The notes under the pieces were generated by a model. That model did no database searches and was not told the origin of the DNA. It worked only from the letters and a program-made list of their open reading frames with translations. A program made the translations under genes and the position numbers. A stretch of 64,000 nt of DNA from Haliscomenobacter sp. (lineage in GTDB: Bacteria > Bacteroidota > Bacteroidia > Chitinophagales > Saprospiraceae): positions 310,001 to 374,000 of the forward strand of contig JADJPL010000001.1 of assembly GCA_016713275.1 (NCBI GenBank), given 5' to 3'. Positions 43,204 to 51,902 of this stretch are shown in pieces (within the stretch, counting starts at the first letter, position 1; each line of letters starts with the position of its first letter).

Positions 43204-44550
43204 TTATTGTCCTCCGCTGTACAGCGGAATCCCGGCGAGATCCAGCAAGCCGATTTCGGTTTGTTTGAGCCGGAAGATCGTTTGGATCCACCGATCCTGG
43301 GCCTGGATCTCTTGTAAAATGGCTTCTCTGACTTCAAAGTTGGTGGTTCGCCCCAAGCGGTAAAGTTCACGCGCCAGGGCAGCTTGTTCGCGGGCAACGT
43401 TGAGATTGAGTTGCTGCAAGTCGGTTAATTGCTGAAATGCCACGTAATCGGCGTACCGGTTTCGGATCTGGGCTTCGATGGCCTGGAGGAGATCTGTTTC
43501 TCTCAGGCGTGCCACTTCTTCGTTTATTCGGGCATTGGCGATGTCCTGTTTTCGGTTATTTCCATCGTAGATCGTATAGCGCACGGTAAGTCCAAGGGTA
43601 GGGCCAAGGTTTCGGTTGGAAAGTAAAAACCCGACGTCGTTGCGTTGGTAGCTGTAATTCATGGTGCCCTGGAGGGTTACTTCAGGCCACATAGCGCCTT
43701 TGGAATCCTCCATACTGAGCAACGCCAACTGGCGGTCCAACTTATTGATCAGTACGGTTGGGTTGGATTGGAATGCCCGGGTAAGCAATTCCTCCTGGGG
43801 AGGAATAGGGCCGCTCTTAAGGGTCGTATCCATAGAAAAAGCGGTTTCCACGGGCCGGTTGAGCAGTTGGTTGAAGTTTTTGCGAGCCCGTTGAATATCC
43901 GCTTCCAGTTGAACCAGGAGGACCGAGTCGGCAGTTAACCGCGCCCTGGACTGGAGCAATTCCAGCCCGGTAGCCGTTCCGATGCGCTTTTTGTTCTCGA
44001 CCAGATCCAGCAAATCGCGGTCCAGCCGGACGGCATAGCGGAGGTTTTCGGTCGACCGCTCCAATTGAACCAGATCGTAATAATTCAACAGAATATCAGC
44101 TGCCAGGGCCTGCATTTCCGCTGTGGTGCGCATGCGGCTCTGCTCTTCCAGGGTTTGAAAGCGGTCCCGGGCGACATACATCCGGAATCCATCGAAGGCG
44201 GTCCAGCTTACTTCCAGCCCCAGGCGAAATGCGATGGTACTGGCGTTATTGGCTCCCCGGGATTCCCCGGTGAAAAATTTCTGCTCGGTACTGTTGACCG
44301 AATAAGAGGTGGTTCCCGTTGTGCCAATGGTTGGGAGCATGCCGGCGCGACCAGGGGTATTGTTGTTCGCAGCAATAGTTTCCTGGTTGCGCAGGATCTG
44401 GATGTTGAAATTGCGTTCAAGGCCTACCTTTACCGCATCCATGGCGCTGAGTTTATCCTGAGCAAGTAGGCCTCCATGCGTTATAAAAACAAAGGCAAGC
44501 AAAGCAACCCAATGCCTGTTCCGTTTGTCGATGTCCATTTGGGCGTTCAT
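43204..44550 (-). CDS. TolC-family outer-membrane efflux protein
   Basis: The 448-residue protein has an N-terminal signal (about 1-30, ending GLLAQ), then the two OEP repeats of long helices and barrel strands: LSAMDAVKVGLERNFNIQI and the second repeat around LGLTVRYTIYDGNNRKQDI, with NLNVAREQAALARELYRLG. It forms a trimeric tunnel through the outer membrane and periplasm for the RND pump encoded upstream (19-base gap). A proper lipobox is absent, so it is not lipidated. Confidence 0.92.
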   Translation of the reverse strand: MNAQMDIDKRNRHWVALLAFVFITHGGLLAQDKLSAMDAVKVGLERNFNIQILRNQETIAANNNTPGRAGMLPTIGTTGTTSYSVNSTEQKFFTGESRGANNASTIAFRLGLEVSWTAFDGFRMYVARDRFQTLEEQSRMRTTAEMQALAADILLNYYDLVQLERSTENLRYAVRLDRDLLDLVENKKRIGTATGLELLQSRARLTADSVLLVQLEADIQRARKNFNQLLNRPVETAFSMDTTLKSGPIPPQEELLTRAFQSNPTVLINKLDRQLALLSMEDSKGAMWPEVTLQGTMNYSYQRNDVGFLLSNRNLGPTLGLTVRYTIYDGNNRKQDIANARINEEVARLRETDLLQAIEAQIRNRYADYVAFQQLTDLQQLNLNVAREQAALARELYRLGRTTNFEVREAILQEIQAQDRWIQTIFRLKQTEIGLLDLAGIPLYSGGQ

Positions 44551-44569
44551 TACAAAGCTGGTTTAAAAA

Positions 44570-47500
44570 TTAATTTCGGCTTTCATGTCCTTCTTCCACC
44601 AATTCAGCCAGAGGTCCATCTTCGTGCGGGTCCTCTTTTTTGGTTGCCCGGTTAAAGAACGGATAAATGGCAGGAATCACGTATAAGGTCAGGACCAGGG
44701 AAAACAACAACCCGCCAATAATAGCAACCCCCATAGGGATGCGGCTGGTCGCTGCCGAGCCCAGCGCCATAGCAATCGGTAAAACGCCAAGCACCGTAGC
44801 GATACTGGTCATCAGGATAGGGCGGAGACGGAGGGTGGCCGACTCAATAGCCGCCGCTCTGGGGCTGAGCCCCTGTTCCATTTTTTGGTTGGCGAATTCC
44901 ACGATCAGAATGCCGTTTTTGGTCACAATTCCCACCAGCACGATAATGCCGATTTGGCTGAAGATATTGAGGGTATGTCCAAAATACCACAATGCGCCCA
45001 GGGCGCCCATCAACGCCAGCGGCACCGTGATCATGATGATCAGCGGGTCGAAGAAACTTTCAAATTGAGCGGCCAAGGTGAGGTAAACGAGTAGCAGCGC
45101 CAGCAAAAAGGCAAAAAGCAGTCCGCTGGAACTTTCCTTAAAGTCTTTGGATGCCCCTGCCAGCGCCGTCTGGAAGGATTCGTCCAGCACCCTGGAAGCA
45201 ATTTCCTCCATCGCTTCAATCCCCTGGCCCAAGGTATATCCATCGTTCAATCCAGCAGAAACCGTAGCCGAAAGGTATCGGTTGTAATGGTATAATTGGG
45301 GTGGGTTCGACTCTTCGATGGCGCGAACCACGTTGCTAAGCGGAATCAGTTCGCCCCGGTTGCTGCGAACGTAGAGAATCCCCAGATCCCCGGGATCGTC
45401 GCGAAATGCGCGGGCAGCCTCCCCAATGACTTCGTACTGCTTGCTGTCCTTTATGAAATACCCGTAACGGGTGCCGCTATAGAATAGCTGAAGCGTTTCG
45501 GCAATATCCCGCACCGTTACCCCCAATTGCCGTGCGCGCTCCCGATCAATTTCAATGCGGATTTCCGGCTTATTGAATTTTAAGTCGAGATCTGAGATAG
45601 CAAAAGCCGGGTTCTTATTCACTTCCTCCAAAAATTTGGGAATCACCTCCTTGAGCCGGTCGAAGTTGGGCGCCTGGATCACAAATTGGACCGGAAGCCC
45701 GCGCTGGCTGCGATCTACACTGATCGTCTGCTCCTGCGAAATAAAAGACCGGGCATAATTGAGCTTGCCGATAACGGGGAACAAACTCTTCACAATTTCG
45801 TCCTGGCTACGTTCCCGCTGGTCGGGCTGTACCAACGATACCGAAACGAAAGCCGAGTTGGCCGACCCCGATGAGCCAAACCCAGGAGAAGTAATCCCGA
45901 TATAAGCGCGCTTCTCCGGAACTTGTTCAATAATCTTCAGTACTTCAAGCTGATAGCGGTCCATCATTTCATAGGAAGTGCCTTCCGGAGCGGTGGATGT
46001 GATCCGGAAGCTGCTTTTATCTTCCATCGGCGCCATTTCCCTCGGGATTTTACCTCCATATTCGTAGATCCCATAAGCGCACGCCGCAATGATCAGCAAG
46101 GCAACCCAATTCACCCGCATAAACGCAGAAAGGCTGCGGTTATATAAACTAATCATCCCCGTAAAGAAGCGCTCCGTAAAATTGTAGATGATCCCATGCT
46201 TTTGCTTGCGCAGCAGACGGGAACTCATCATTGGGGTAAGTGTCAGGGAAACCAATGTAGAGATCAGAATCGCCCCGGCAACCACTACCCCAAACTCCCG
46301 GAAAAGCCTTCCCGTAATCCCCTGCAAAAAGACGATTGGGAGAAACACAATAATAAGGGTAACCGACGTGGCGATAATCGCAAAATAAATTTCTTTAGAC
46401 CCCTCGTGGGCTGCCTCATGGGGTTCCTGGCCTCCCTCTATACGCCGGAAAATATTTTCCAGGACTACAATGGCATCGTCCACCACCAGGCCGGTAGCCA
46501 ATACGATACCCAGCAGAGTAAGTACATTGATAGAAAACCCGGCGGCGTACATGATGAAGAACGTTCCGATCAACGAAATAGGGATGGCCACCACAGGGAT
46601 CAGCGTCGTACGCCAATTGCGAAGGAAAACAAAAATCACTAACACGACCAGGCCAAAGGCGATGAGAATGGTCTCCTCTACCTCTTCAATAGAACGGCGG
46701 ATACTAATCGTGGAATCAAACGCGTAGCCCAGCAGAATGTCTTTGGGAACGGTCCTTTTCATCTGGTCCACCCGCTTGTATACTTCATCTGCAATGTCAA
46801 TATAATTCGCGCCAGGCAAAGGGGTAACCGCTACCCCCATCATGGGGATAATGCCGTTGCCCCTGAGAATACTACGCAGGTTCTGTGGCTCCAGATCTAC
46901 TTGAGCTACATCTTTGAGTTGTACAATGGCGCCGCCTTCTTCCCTCAAAACAATTCCGGCAAATTCCTTTGGCGTATAGAGCCGTCCTTCGGTACGGATA
47001 TCCAGTTCCGTCCGGTAACCTTCGATCTTACCGGATGGAAGTTCCAGATTCTGCCGCTGCAGTGCGTTGCGCACATCAATAGGCGTAAGTCCGTAACCAG
47101 CCAGTTTTACAGGATCGAGCTTTATGCGGATTGCGTATTTTTTCTCTCCCCAAATACGGACGCTGGACACGCCAGGCACCGTTTGAAGTTGTTCTTTAAC
47201 GACGTTGTTCGCGTACTCGCTGAGCTGCATCAGGTCGCGTTTGTTGCTTTGGACGGTAACCGCCAAAATAGGCGACGCGTTGGCGTCGGCTTTGGAAACG
47301 ATGGGCGGGTCGGCGTCGGGAGGGAGCTGGCGCTGTGCCTGGGATACTTTATCCCGAACGTCGTTGGCAGCAGCTTCGAGGTCGATACCCAGCTCAAATT
47401 CCACGGTGATGGTGCCCCTGCCCTGCGCGCTGGTACTCGAAAGCGACCGGATGCCCGCGATGCCGTTGAGGGAACTTTCCAGGGGTTCGATGATCTGAGA

Positions 47501-47680
47501 TTCGATTACCTCGGCATTTGCCCCCGTGTAGCTGGTCGAAACGGATATGACCGGAGGGTCTACGCTGGGGTATTCCCTTAACCCAAGAAAGGTAAATCCG
47601 ATAATCCCAAACAACAGCAGGACAATCGAGATGACCGTTGCCAATACCGGCCGGTTGATGCTAATAGACGGAAGATTCAT
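44570..47680 (-). CDS. RND efflux permease (HAE1/AcrB type)
   Basis: The 1036-residue inner-membrane proton antiporter has 12 helices and two large periplasmic loops. It starts MNLPSISINRPVLATVISIV, and the proton-relay aspartates lie in GLVVDDAIVVLENIFRR (TM4). Docking and pore regions include KADANASPILAVTVQS and PDQRERSQDEIVKSL. It exports drugs, solvents or metabolites; specificity is unknown. Its start overlaps the adaptor gene by four bases, so both are made together, and the TolC gene follows. Confidence 0.95.
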   Translation of the reverse strand: MNLPSISINRPVLATVISIVLLLFGIIGFTFLGLREYPSVDPPVISVSTSYTGANAEVIESQIIEPLESSLNGIAGIRSLSSTSAQGRGTITVEFELGIDLEAAANDVRDKVSQAQRQLPPDADPPIVSKADANASPILAVTVQSNKRDLMQLSEYANNVVKEQLQTVPGVSSVRIWGEKKYAIRIKLDPVKLAGYGLTPIDVRNALQRQNLELPSGKIEGYRTELDIRTEGRLYTPKEFAGIVLREEGGAIVQLKDVAQVDLEPQNLRSILRGNGIIPMMGVAVTPLPGANYIDIADEVYKRVDQMKRTVPKDILLGYAFDSTISIRRSIEEVEETILIAFGLVVLVIFVFLRNWRTTLIPVVAIPISLIGTFFIMYAAGFSINVLTLLGIVLATGLVVDDAIVVLENIFRRIEGGQEPHEAAHEGSKEIYFAIIATSVTLIIVFLPIVFLQGITGRLFREFGVVVAGAILISTLVSLTLTPMMSSRLLRKQKHGIIYNFTERFFTGMISLYNRSLSAFMRVNWVALLIIAACAYGIYEYGGKIPREMAPMEDKSSFRITSTAPEGTSYEMMDRYQLEVLKIIEQVPEKRAYIGITSPGFGSSGSANSAFVSVSLVQPDQRERSQDEIVKSLFPVIGKLNYARSFISQEQTISVDRSQRGLPVQFVIQAPNFDRLKEVIPKFLEEVNKNPAFAISDLDLKFNKPEIRIEIDRERARQLGVTVRDIAETLQLFYSGTRYGYFIKDSKQYEVIGEAARAFRDDPGDLGILYVRSNRGELIPLSNVVRAIEESNPPQLYHYNRYLSATVSAGLNDGYTLGQGIEAMEEIASRVLDESFQTALAGASKDFKESSSGLLFAFLLALLLVYLTLAAQFESFFDPLIIMITVPLALMGALGALWYFGHTLNIFSQIGIIVLVGIVTKNGILIVEFANQKMEQGLSPRAAAIESATLRLRPILMTSIATVLGVLPIAMALGSAATSRIPMGVAIIGGLLFSLVLTLYVIPAIYPFFNRATKKEDPHEDGPLAELVEEGHESRN

Positions 47681-48786
47681 AAGTCGCTGACATTTGGAGC
47701 TTCAATAAGTTGTGATGGCATGACGGGCATTCCCTCACGCAGGGAAAGCAGGCCACTGAGAATAATGGTATCGCCAGGGTTCAGGCCACCCAGGATAGCC
47801 AGGTAGTTCTCCAGGCGCTGCCCGGCCTCTACCTTTTGAGGCAGTACTTTTGATCCCCGGATCAGCAACACCTGCTGGCCGTTCAGCACGGGAATCACTG
47901 CATCGGTAGGTACCAAAACCACCCGCTGATCCTGGCTGGTGGTTACTTTGACTTTGGCAAAGTTGCCCGGCTGGAGCAGGTTGTTGGGGTTGTTGCACCG
48001 CGCACGCACGGATAAGGTGCGGGTGCCTACATTCACCTCATTACTTAATGCATAGACTTCTGCGGTAAATACCGGACGAAGGCCCTCGATGGTGAATTCC
48101 ACTTTCTGGCCAATGCGCAGGTCGCGGCTGAACCGCTCAGGCACTTCAAAGTCCAGTTTGATCGGGTTCGTTTGCTGTAGGGTTACCAGCACATCGGTAG
48201 TCGACACATAAGCGCCTTCGCTAAGTTGCCGAAGGCCCAAACGTCCGGAGAACGGCGCCCGGATACGGGTCTTATCGATCGAAACCTCGGTTACCCGGAT
48301 ATCGGCCCGGATCTGATCCAGATTAAAAATTAACCGGTCATATTCTTCGGCGGCGATACCATCAATAGCTAAAAGGTCCTTGGCTCGTTTGATTTCCCGC
48401 TCGGCAAAAGCTTCATTCACCCTTAGTTTAGCCAATTGCGCCTCTAATTCCAGGCGGTCTAATTCAGCCAGCAGGGCGCCTTTTGTTGTTAGCCCTCCTT
48501 CCTTGAAATGGAGGCGCGTAAGCCTTCCGCTGCGCTCCGGTTGAATATCGACCAACTCGTTCGCAACGAGGCTGCCTGTTGTTTGGAGCGTATTACTCAA
48601 TTCTTGAGCCGTTACGACCATATAGTCTACCGGGGTGACCAATTCTGGCCCGCCGGGCCCGCCTCTTCCAGGTCCAGCTGCTGGAGGGCCGCCTGCCGAT
48701 TTTTCTTTATGGCCACAGGAGCCGGCAAAAAGGACAAACAGCGGAATAATAAACACGCTTAAGCGCAAACGAGAAAGGCATTTCAT
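47677..48786 (-). CDS. RND periplasmic adaptor (membrane-fusion) lipoprotein
   Basis: The 369-residue protein links the RND pump to TolC. The signal ends in FAGSC, a probable lipobox, followed by a Gly/Pro-rich stretch (PPAAGPGRGGPGGPELV). Then come the lipoyl/barrel-sandwich halves (SLVANELVDIQPERSGRLTR and IRAPFSGRLGLRQLSEGAYV) with a helical hairpin between (LAKLRVNEAFAEREIKRAKD), a beta-barrel domain and a membrane-proximal domain (VLVPTDAVIPVLNGQQVLLI). It is the first gene of the efflux operon. The region 48787-49249 upstream carries its promoter and a MITE-like repeat and no gene. Confidence 0.93.
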   Translation of the reverse strand: MKCLSRLRLSVFIIPLFVLFAGSCGHKEKSAGGPPAAGPGRGGPGGPELVTPVDYMVVTAQELSNTLQTTGSLVANELVDIQPERSGRLTRLHFKEGGLTTKGALLAELDRLELEAQLAKLRVNEAFAEREIKRAKDLLAIDGIAAEEYDRLIFNLDQIRADIRVTEVSIDKTRIRAPFSGRLGLRQLSEGAYVSTTDVLVTLQQTNPIKLDFEVPERFSRDLRIGQKVEFTIEGLRPVFTAEVYALSNEVNVGTRTLSVRARCNNPNNLLQPGNFAKVKVTTSQDQRVVLVPTDAVIPVLNGQQVLLIRGSKVLPQKVEAGQRLENYLAILGGLNPGDTIILSGLLSLREGMPVMPSQLIEAPNVSDL

Positions 48787-49004
48787 AAGAAGCAGGTTTG
48801 TAGGAATCGCTATTTTGGACTTGTACTAAAAATTGGAGGAAAAATACTAAGAATATTGAAATACAATAGGGTAGGCTTGGATCCCGGACCAGATAAAAAC
48901 TCCAGGATACCTGCCGTTGGGAAGCAAATCTTCCGCATTGGTCTTCGCCAACCGGTTGTCTGTCTTTTTGAAAAAATCGGCACTTTTCCGCCGCCAGAAT
49001 TTGG

Positions 49005-49161
49005 CCGGGCCTGTCTCAAAAGACCGTTTTTGCCCAAGGCAGCAAAAAAATATTTTCTTTTTTAATTTAAACAAAAATTGCTTTGCAATTTTTTGTTTAA
49101 ATAAAAAAGAAAATAAAATTTCATGTCGAAGGCAAAGAGTGGACTTTTGAGACAGGCCCGG
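49005..49161. repeat. MITE-like palindromic repeat, copy 1
   Basis: About 157 bp between terminal inverted repeats GGGCCTGTCTCAAAAGACC (from 49007) and GGACTTTTGAGACAGGCCC (to 49159). The centre is a second long AT-rich hairpin whose tip is TTGC-TTT-GCAA. It contains no gene. It has the same orientation as copy 2 (49663-49818) and opposite to copies 3 and 4. No clear target-site duplication is visible. Confidence 0.8.
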
Positions 49162-49249
49162 GGATTATCCGTACCTTTCGATCATTTAAACGTGACGCTG
49201 TTCGTCCGATAGGGACGAACCTGATTTTTTAACCTGATAATCCTGTTTC

Positions 49250-49627
49250 ATGCAGTCCGTCCATTCTCCCCAGGCCCCGCTCGCTATTGGCCCTTACGCC
49301 CAGGCTATCCGCAGCGGCAATTTGCTTTTTTGTTCGGGCCAAACGCCCCTCCATCCCGAATCGATGACCCTGCAAGGCACGACCATTGAAGAGCAGACGC
49401 AACGCGTTCTGCAAAACCTGGAACTGGTGTTGGAAGCCGCAGGCGTCAACCGGAAATCCATTGTAAAAACCACGGTATTCCTCAAAAACTTCGCCGATTT
49501 TGACCGCATGAACGCCGTATATGCCGCTTTTTTTGGCGAACACCGGCCCGCCCGAAGCACCGTGGAAGTGTCCCGGCTGCCCAAAGACGCCCTGGTGGAG
49601 ATTGAGTGCGTGGCAGAGGTAGGGTAG
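49250..49627 (+). CDS. ridA: RidA-family enamine/imine deaminase
   Basis: The 125-residue protein hydrolyses reactive enamine/imine intermediates such as 2-aminoacrylate in the cytosol. RidA hallmarks are APLAIGPYAQAIRSGNLLFC at the start, SGQTPLHP, TVFLKNFADFDRMNAVYAAF and the C-terminal PARSTVEVSRLPKDALVEIE, which includes the arginine (in ARST) that binds the substrate carboxylate. It lies alone between MITE copies 1 and 2, and its 3' end runs into a short tandem repeat. Confidence 0.93.
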   Translation: MQSVHSPQAPLAIGPYAQAIRSGNLLFCSGQTPLHPESMTLQGTTIEEQTQRVLQNLELVLEAAGVNRKSIVKTTVFLKNFADFDRMNAVYAAFFGEHRPARSTVEVSRLPKDALVEIECVAEVG

Positions 49628-49650
49628 ACGAGGTACGAGGTACGAGGTAC
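49628..49650. repeat. Short tandem repeat ACGAGGT, 3.3 copies
   Basis: Three full copies of ACGAGGT plus AC start one base after the ridA stop. It may be a slippage product; no function is apparent. Confidence 0.7.
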
Positions 49651-49662
49651 ATACCAATTGCT

Positions 49663-49818
49663 GGGGCTGTCTCAAAAGACGGTTTTTGCCCCAGGCAATC
49701 AAAAAATATTTTCTTTTTCAATTCAAATAAAAAATTGCAAAGCAATTTTTTATTTGAATTGAAAAAAGAAAATAAAATTTCATGCCGGTGGTAAAGATTG
49801 GTCTTTTGAGACAGCCCC
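49663..49818. repeat. MITE-like palindromic repeat, copy 2
   Basis: Terminal repeats GGGGCTGTCTCAAAAGAC and its complement enclose 156 bp. The central hairpin has arms of about 30 bases ending TTGC-AAA-GCAA. The arm sequence differs from copies 1 and 4, but both arms have changed together, so pairing is kept. Confidence 0.8.
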
Positions 49819-49865
49819 TTTATTGGCTCGTCTCCAGACGAGCGGAATGGCGTTGCTAGCGATTG

Positions 49866-50327
49866 TTAGCCCAACGAGCGTTGATGCAGGGCGTTATAAA
49901 AAAAAGCCAACCCTTCTTTTAGCCCTTTTTTCCCTGTTTGGCTCAAGCCCTCTCCTAGCCCCCATCGGGCGCCGCGGAGCAGCACGAGCCAGCTTTTGGG
50001 TTCCACCTCGTAAATATCTTTGCATAGCTGCAAAATCGCATTTGGGGAAACCGCATGGGTAGTGAAGGAGGAATCCGCTTTGGGCAGGCAGGGTTCGATG
50101 AGGAAGAGCAAATCGGAATCCGTTTTCCAGGCATCGGCGAAAATCACCTGGTCGAAGTGGGAGCATAATTCGGCATCCTCGATCTGCAATTGGTAGCGAT
50201 AAACGATCTCTCCGGGAAAAAACCCCGCTTCTTCCAGAGCGGAAGCAAAGGCCCAACCCAGGCCGTCGTCCCCTCTGGAACTGTTGCCGATGGCAAAGAG
50301 CAGGGTTTTTCCCGGAAAATCGATCAT
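49866..50327 (-). CDS. hoxW: Hydrogenase maturation endopeptidase (HoxW/HycI-like)
   Basis: The 153-residue protein (ATG at 50327) belongs to the family that removes the C-terminal tail of the [NiFe] large subunit after nickel insertion. LLFAIGNSSRGDDGLGWAFA holds the conserved GNxxRGDDGxG motif, whose Asp binds nickel; Asp in VIFADAWK and His in TTHAVSP supply further ligands. Start at 50336 is also possible (three residues longer). It is the last gene of the hox operon, 60 bases after hoxH, whose product has the tail it would cut. Confidence 0.88.
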   Translation of the reverse strand: MIDFPGKTLLFAIGNSSRGDDGLGWAFASALEEAGFFPGEIVYRYQLQIEDAELCSHFDQVIFADAWKTDSDLLFLIEPCLPKADSSFTTHAVSPNAILQLCKDIYEVEPKSWLVLLRGARWGLGEGLSQTGKKGLKEGLAFFYNALHQRSLG

Positions 50328-50387
50328 ACTAAACACATTTATCCAAAAAACAACCTTTCACTTGTCTGCGCCCTAAACTACCGGCTG

Positions 50388-51258
50388 TTATCCTCTGGTC
50401 CTTTCCTTAACCAGGTTCCCTTCGGCATCGATGACCTCCACATGCAGGGGCATTTGGCCGATCGCGTGGGTGGCGCAACTCAAACAAGGATCGTATGCGC
50501 GGATAGCCACTTCGATCCCATTAAGCATTCCTTCCGTAATCTCATGCTGCCCATTCATCGTCTGTAAAGCCACTTCTTTTACGGCCCTGTTCATGGGCTC
50601 GTTGTTGTGGGTAGTCGAAACGATCAGGTTGCATCGGGTAAGTTTGCCTTTTTCATTGGCTTCGTAATGGTGGATCAATGTTCCACGTGGAGCTTCGACG
50701 ATCCCGATGCCCTCCGAGCGCCGTTCGCCTTTAACCACCAGATCCGACCCCAGCAATTCCGGATCGTGCAACAGGTTTTTCATCACCTCGGCGCAATGCA
50801 GCACTTCGATGAGGCGCGCCCAGTGGTAGTACATGCTGCGGTTGTTGGGCAGCCCGCCGCTAAATTCTTTGAAAAACAAGCGTTCCTGCTCCGCCAGCGG
50901 AGTGGGTATCCGGTCGCAAATATTGACCCTGGCCAGAGGACCAACCCGGTTCCAGCCTTTCTCCCGGCCAAGATGGGTCAGGTAAGGGAACTTCAGGTAG
51001 GTCCACCGTTCCACTCCCTCCGAGAAATACCGGCGATAATGGTCGTCGGGAACATCGCGAAGGGTCACCTGGCCTTTGGCGTCGGTCGCCCGCAACCGGC
51101 CGTGGTAAAGGTCCATGTCCCCGTTGGCTCCGATCAGGCTTAGATGCCCGGAGTCAAACTCCGCAAAATGATCCAGCCAGTCCCGATGCTCGATATGGTA
51201 GTTTTTCAGGAACTCCAGGGTTTCAATCGACCATTCGATCATGGTCTCAATATTCGGG
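50388..51258 (-). pseudogene. hoxH: HoxH large subunit, C-terminal fragment after frameshift
   Basis: This frame continues NIETMIEWSIETLEFLKNYH through to the C-terminal nickel motif DPCLSCATHAIG, followed by a short cleavable tail ending ERTRG. The N-terminal part is encoded at 51247-51840. The fragments overlap around the three-base run 51256-51258; removing one base gives GKAIPNIETM and a 483-residue HoxH, the normal length. The two cysteines here (CLSC) supply half of the Ni-Fe ligands. Confidence 0.85.
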
Positions 51259-51840
51259 AATCGCTTTCCCATCCAGGAAATAATCGCGGTCTTCCTGGGT
51301 GAACTGCTTATACACGCCGCCGGGGACCGCAGCGATCCCGTGGATTCGTTTTCCGGCAATAGCACGGATTATCTCCTGCCCGAATTTGCGCATGAGAATG
51401 CCTTTACGGGCCAGCTCCTTGTTGTCTAATGCCAGAGCGACCACATTGCGCTGCCCGACAGGGGCGTCGATTCCATAGAGGAGATCGGGCGCTGCCAGAT
51501 AAAAGAAATGCAGCGCGTGGGACTGGAAGATCTGACCATAGTGAAGCAAACGCCGTTGCCGGTCTGCAGCGGGGGTGAGATCCTCCGGCTCCAGGCCTTC
51601 GAGGCGGTCTACTGCCTTTCCTGCCGCCAAATGGTGACTGACGGGGCAGATGCCGCAAAGCCGCTGGACCAAAGCAGGCACCTCCCAGTAGGGATGCCCC
51701 TGGATAAAGCGCTCAAAGCCGCGAAACTCCACGATATGGAAATGAGAATTAGAGACCAGGCCTTCTTCGTCGAGGTAGAGCGTTACCCGGCCATGGCCTT
51801 CCACGCGGGTAACCGGATCAATGACGATTTTTTTATTCAT
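51247..51840 (-). CDS. hoxH: NAD-reducing [NiFe] hydrogenase large subunit HoxH, N-terminal fragment
   Basis: HoxH carries the Ni-Fe centre that splits or makes H2. From the ATG at 51840 the protein reads MNKKIVIDPVTRVEGHGRVT, the standard start of the family, and holds the first nickel motif RLCGICPVSHH with Cys62 and Cys65. An earlier in-frame ATG at 51999 overlaps the hoxUY gene and is rejected. The frame stops after GKAIPEY; the rest continues in another frame from 51256. The gene follows hoxUY by 62 bases. Confidence 0.88.
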   Translation of the reverse strand: MNKKIVIDPVTRVEGHGRVTLYLDEEGLVSNSHFHIVEFRGFERFIQGHPYWEVPALVQRLCGICPVSHHLAAGKAVDRLEGLEPEDLTPAADRQRRLLHYGQIFQSHALHFFYLAAPDLLYGIDAPVGQRNVVALALDNKELARKGILMRKFGQEIIRAIAGKRIHGIAAVPGGVYKQFTQEDRDYFLDGKAIPEY

Positions 51841-51902
51841 TGCGGCGGATTGTTTTTTAATTGGGCTTAAGCCCGAAATTTGCTTGCCTTTATACCCGGC
51901 GA

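Noticed and set aside
41667..43268. A 533-codon open frame on the plus strand
   Set aside because: It is antisense to the M28 peptidase gene, has no domain character and reflects codon bias of the real gene.
49005..49818. ridA as cargo of a composite transposon bounded by repeat copies 1 and 2
   Set aside because: The copies carry no transposase, and no target-site duplication is visible outside them; chance flanking is simpler.
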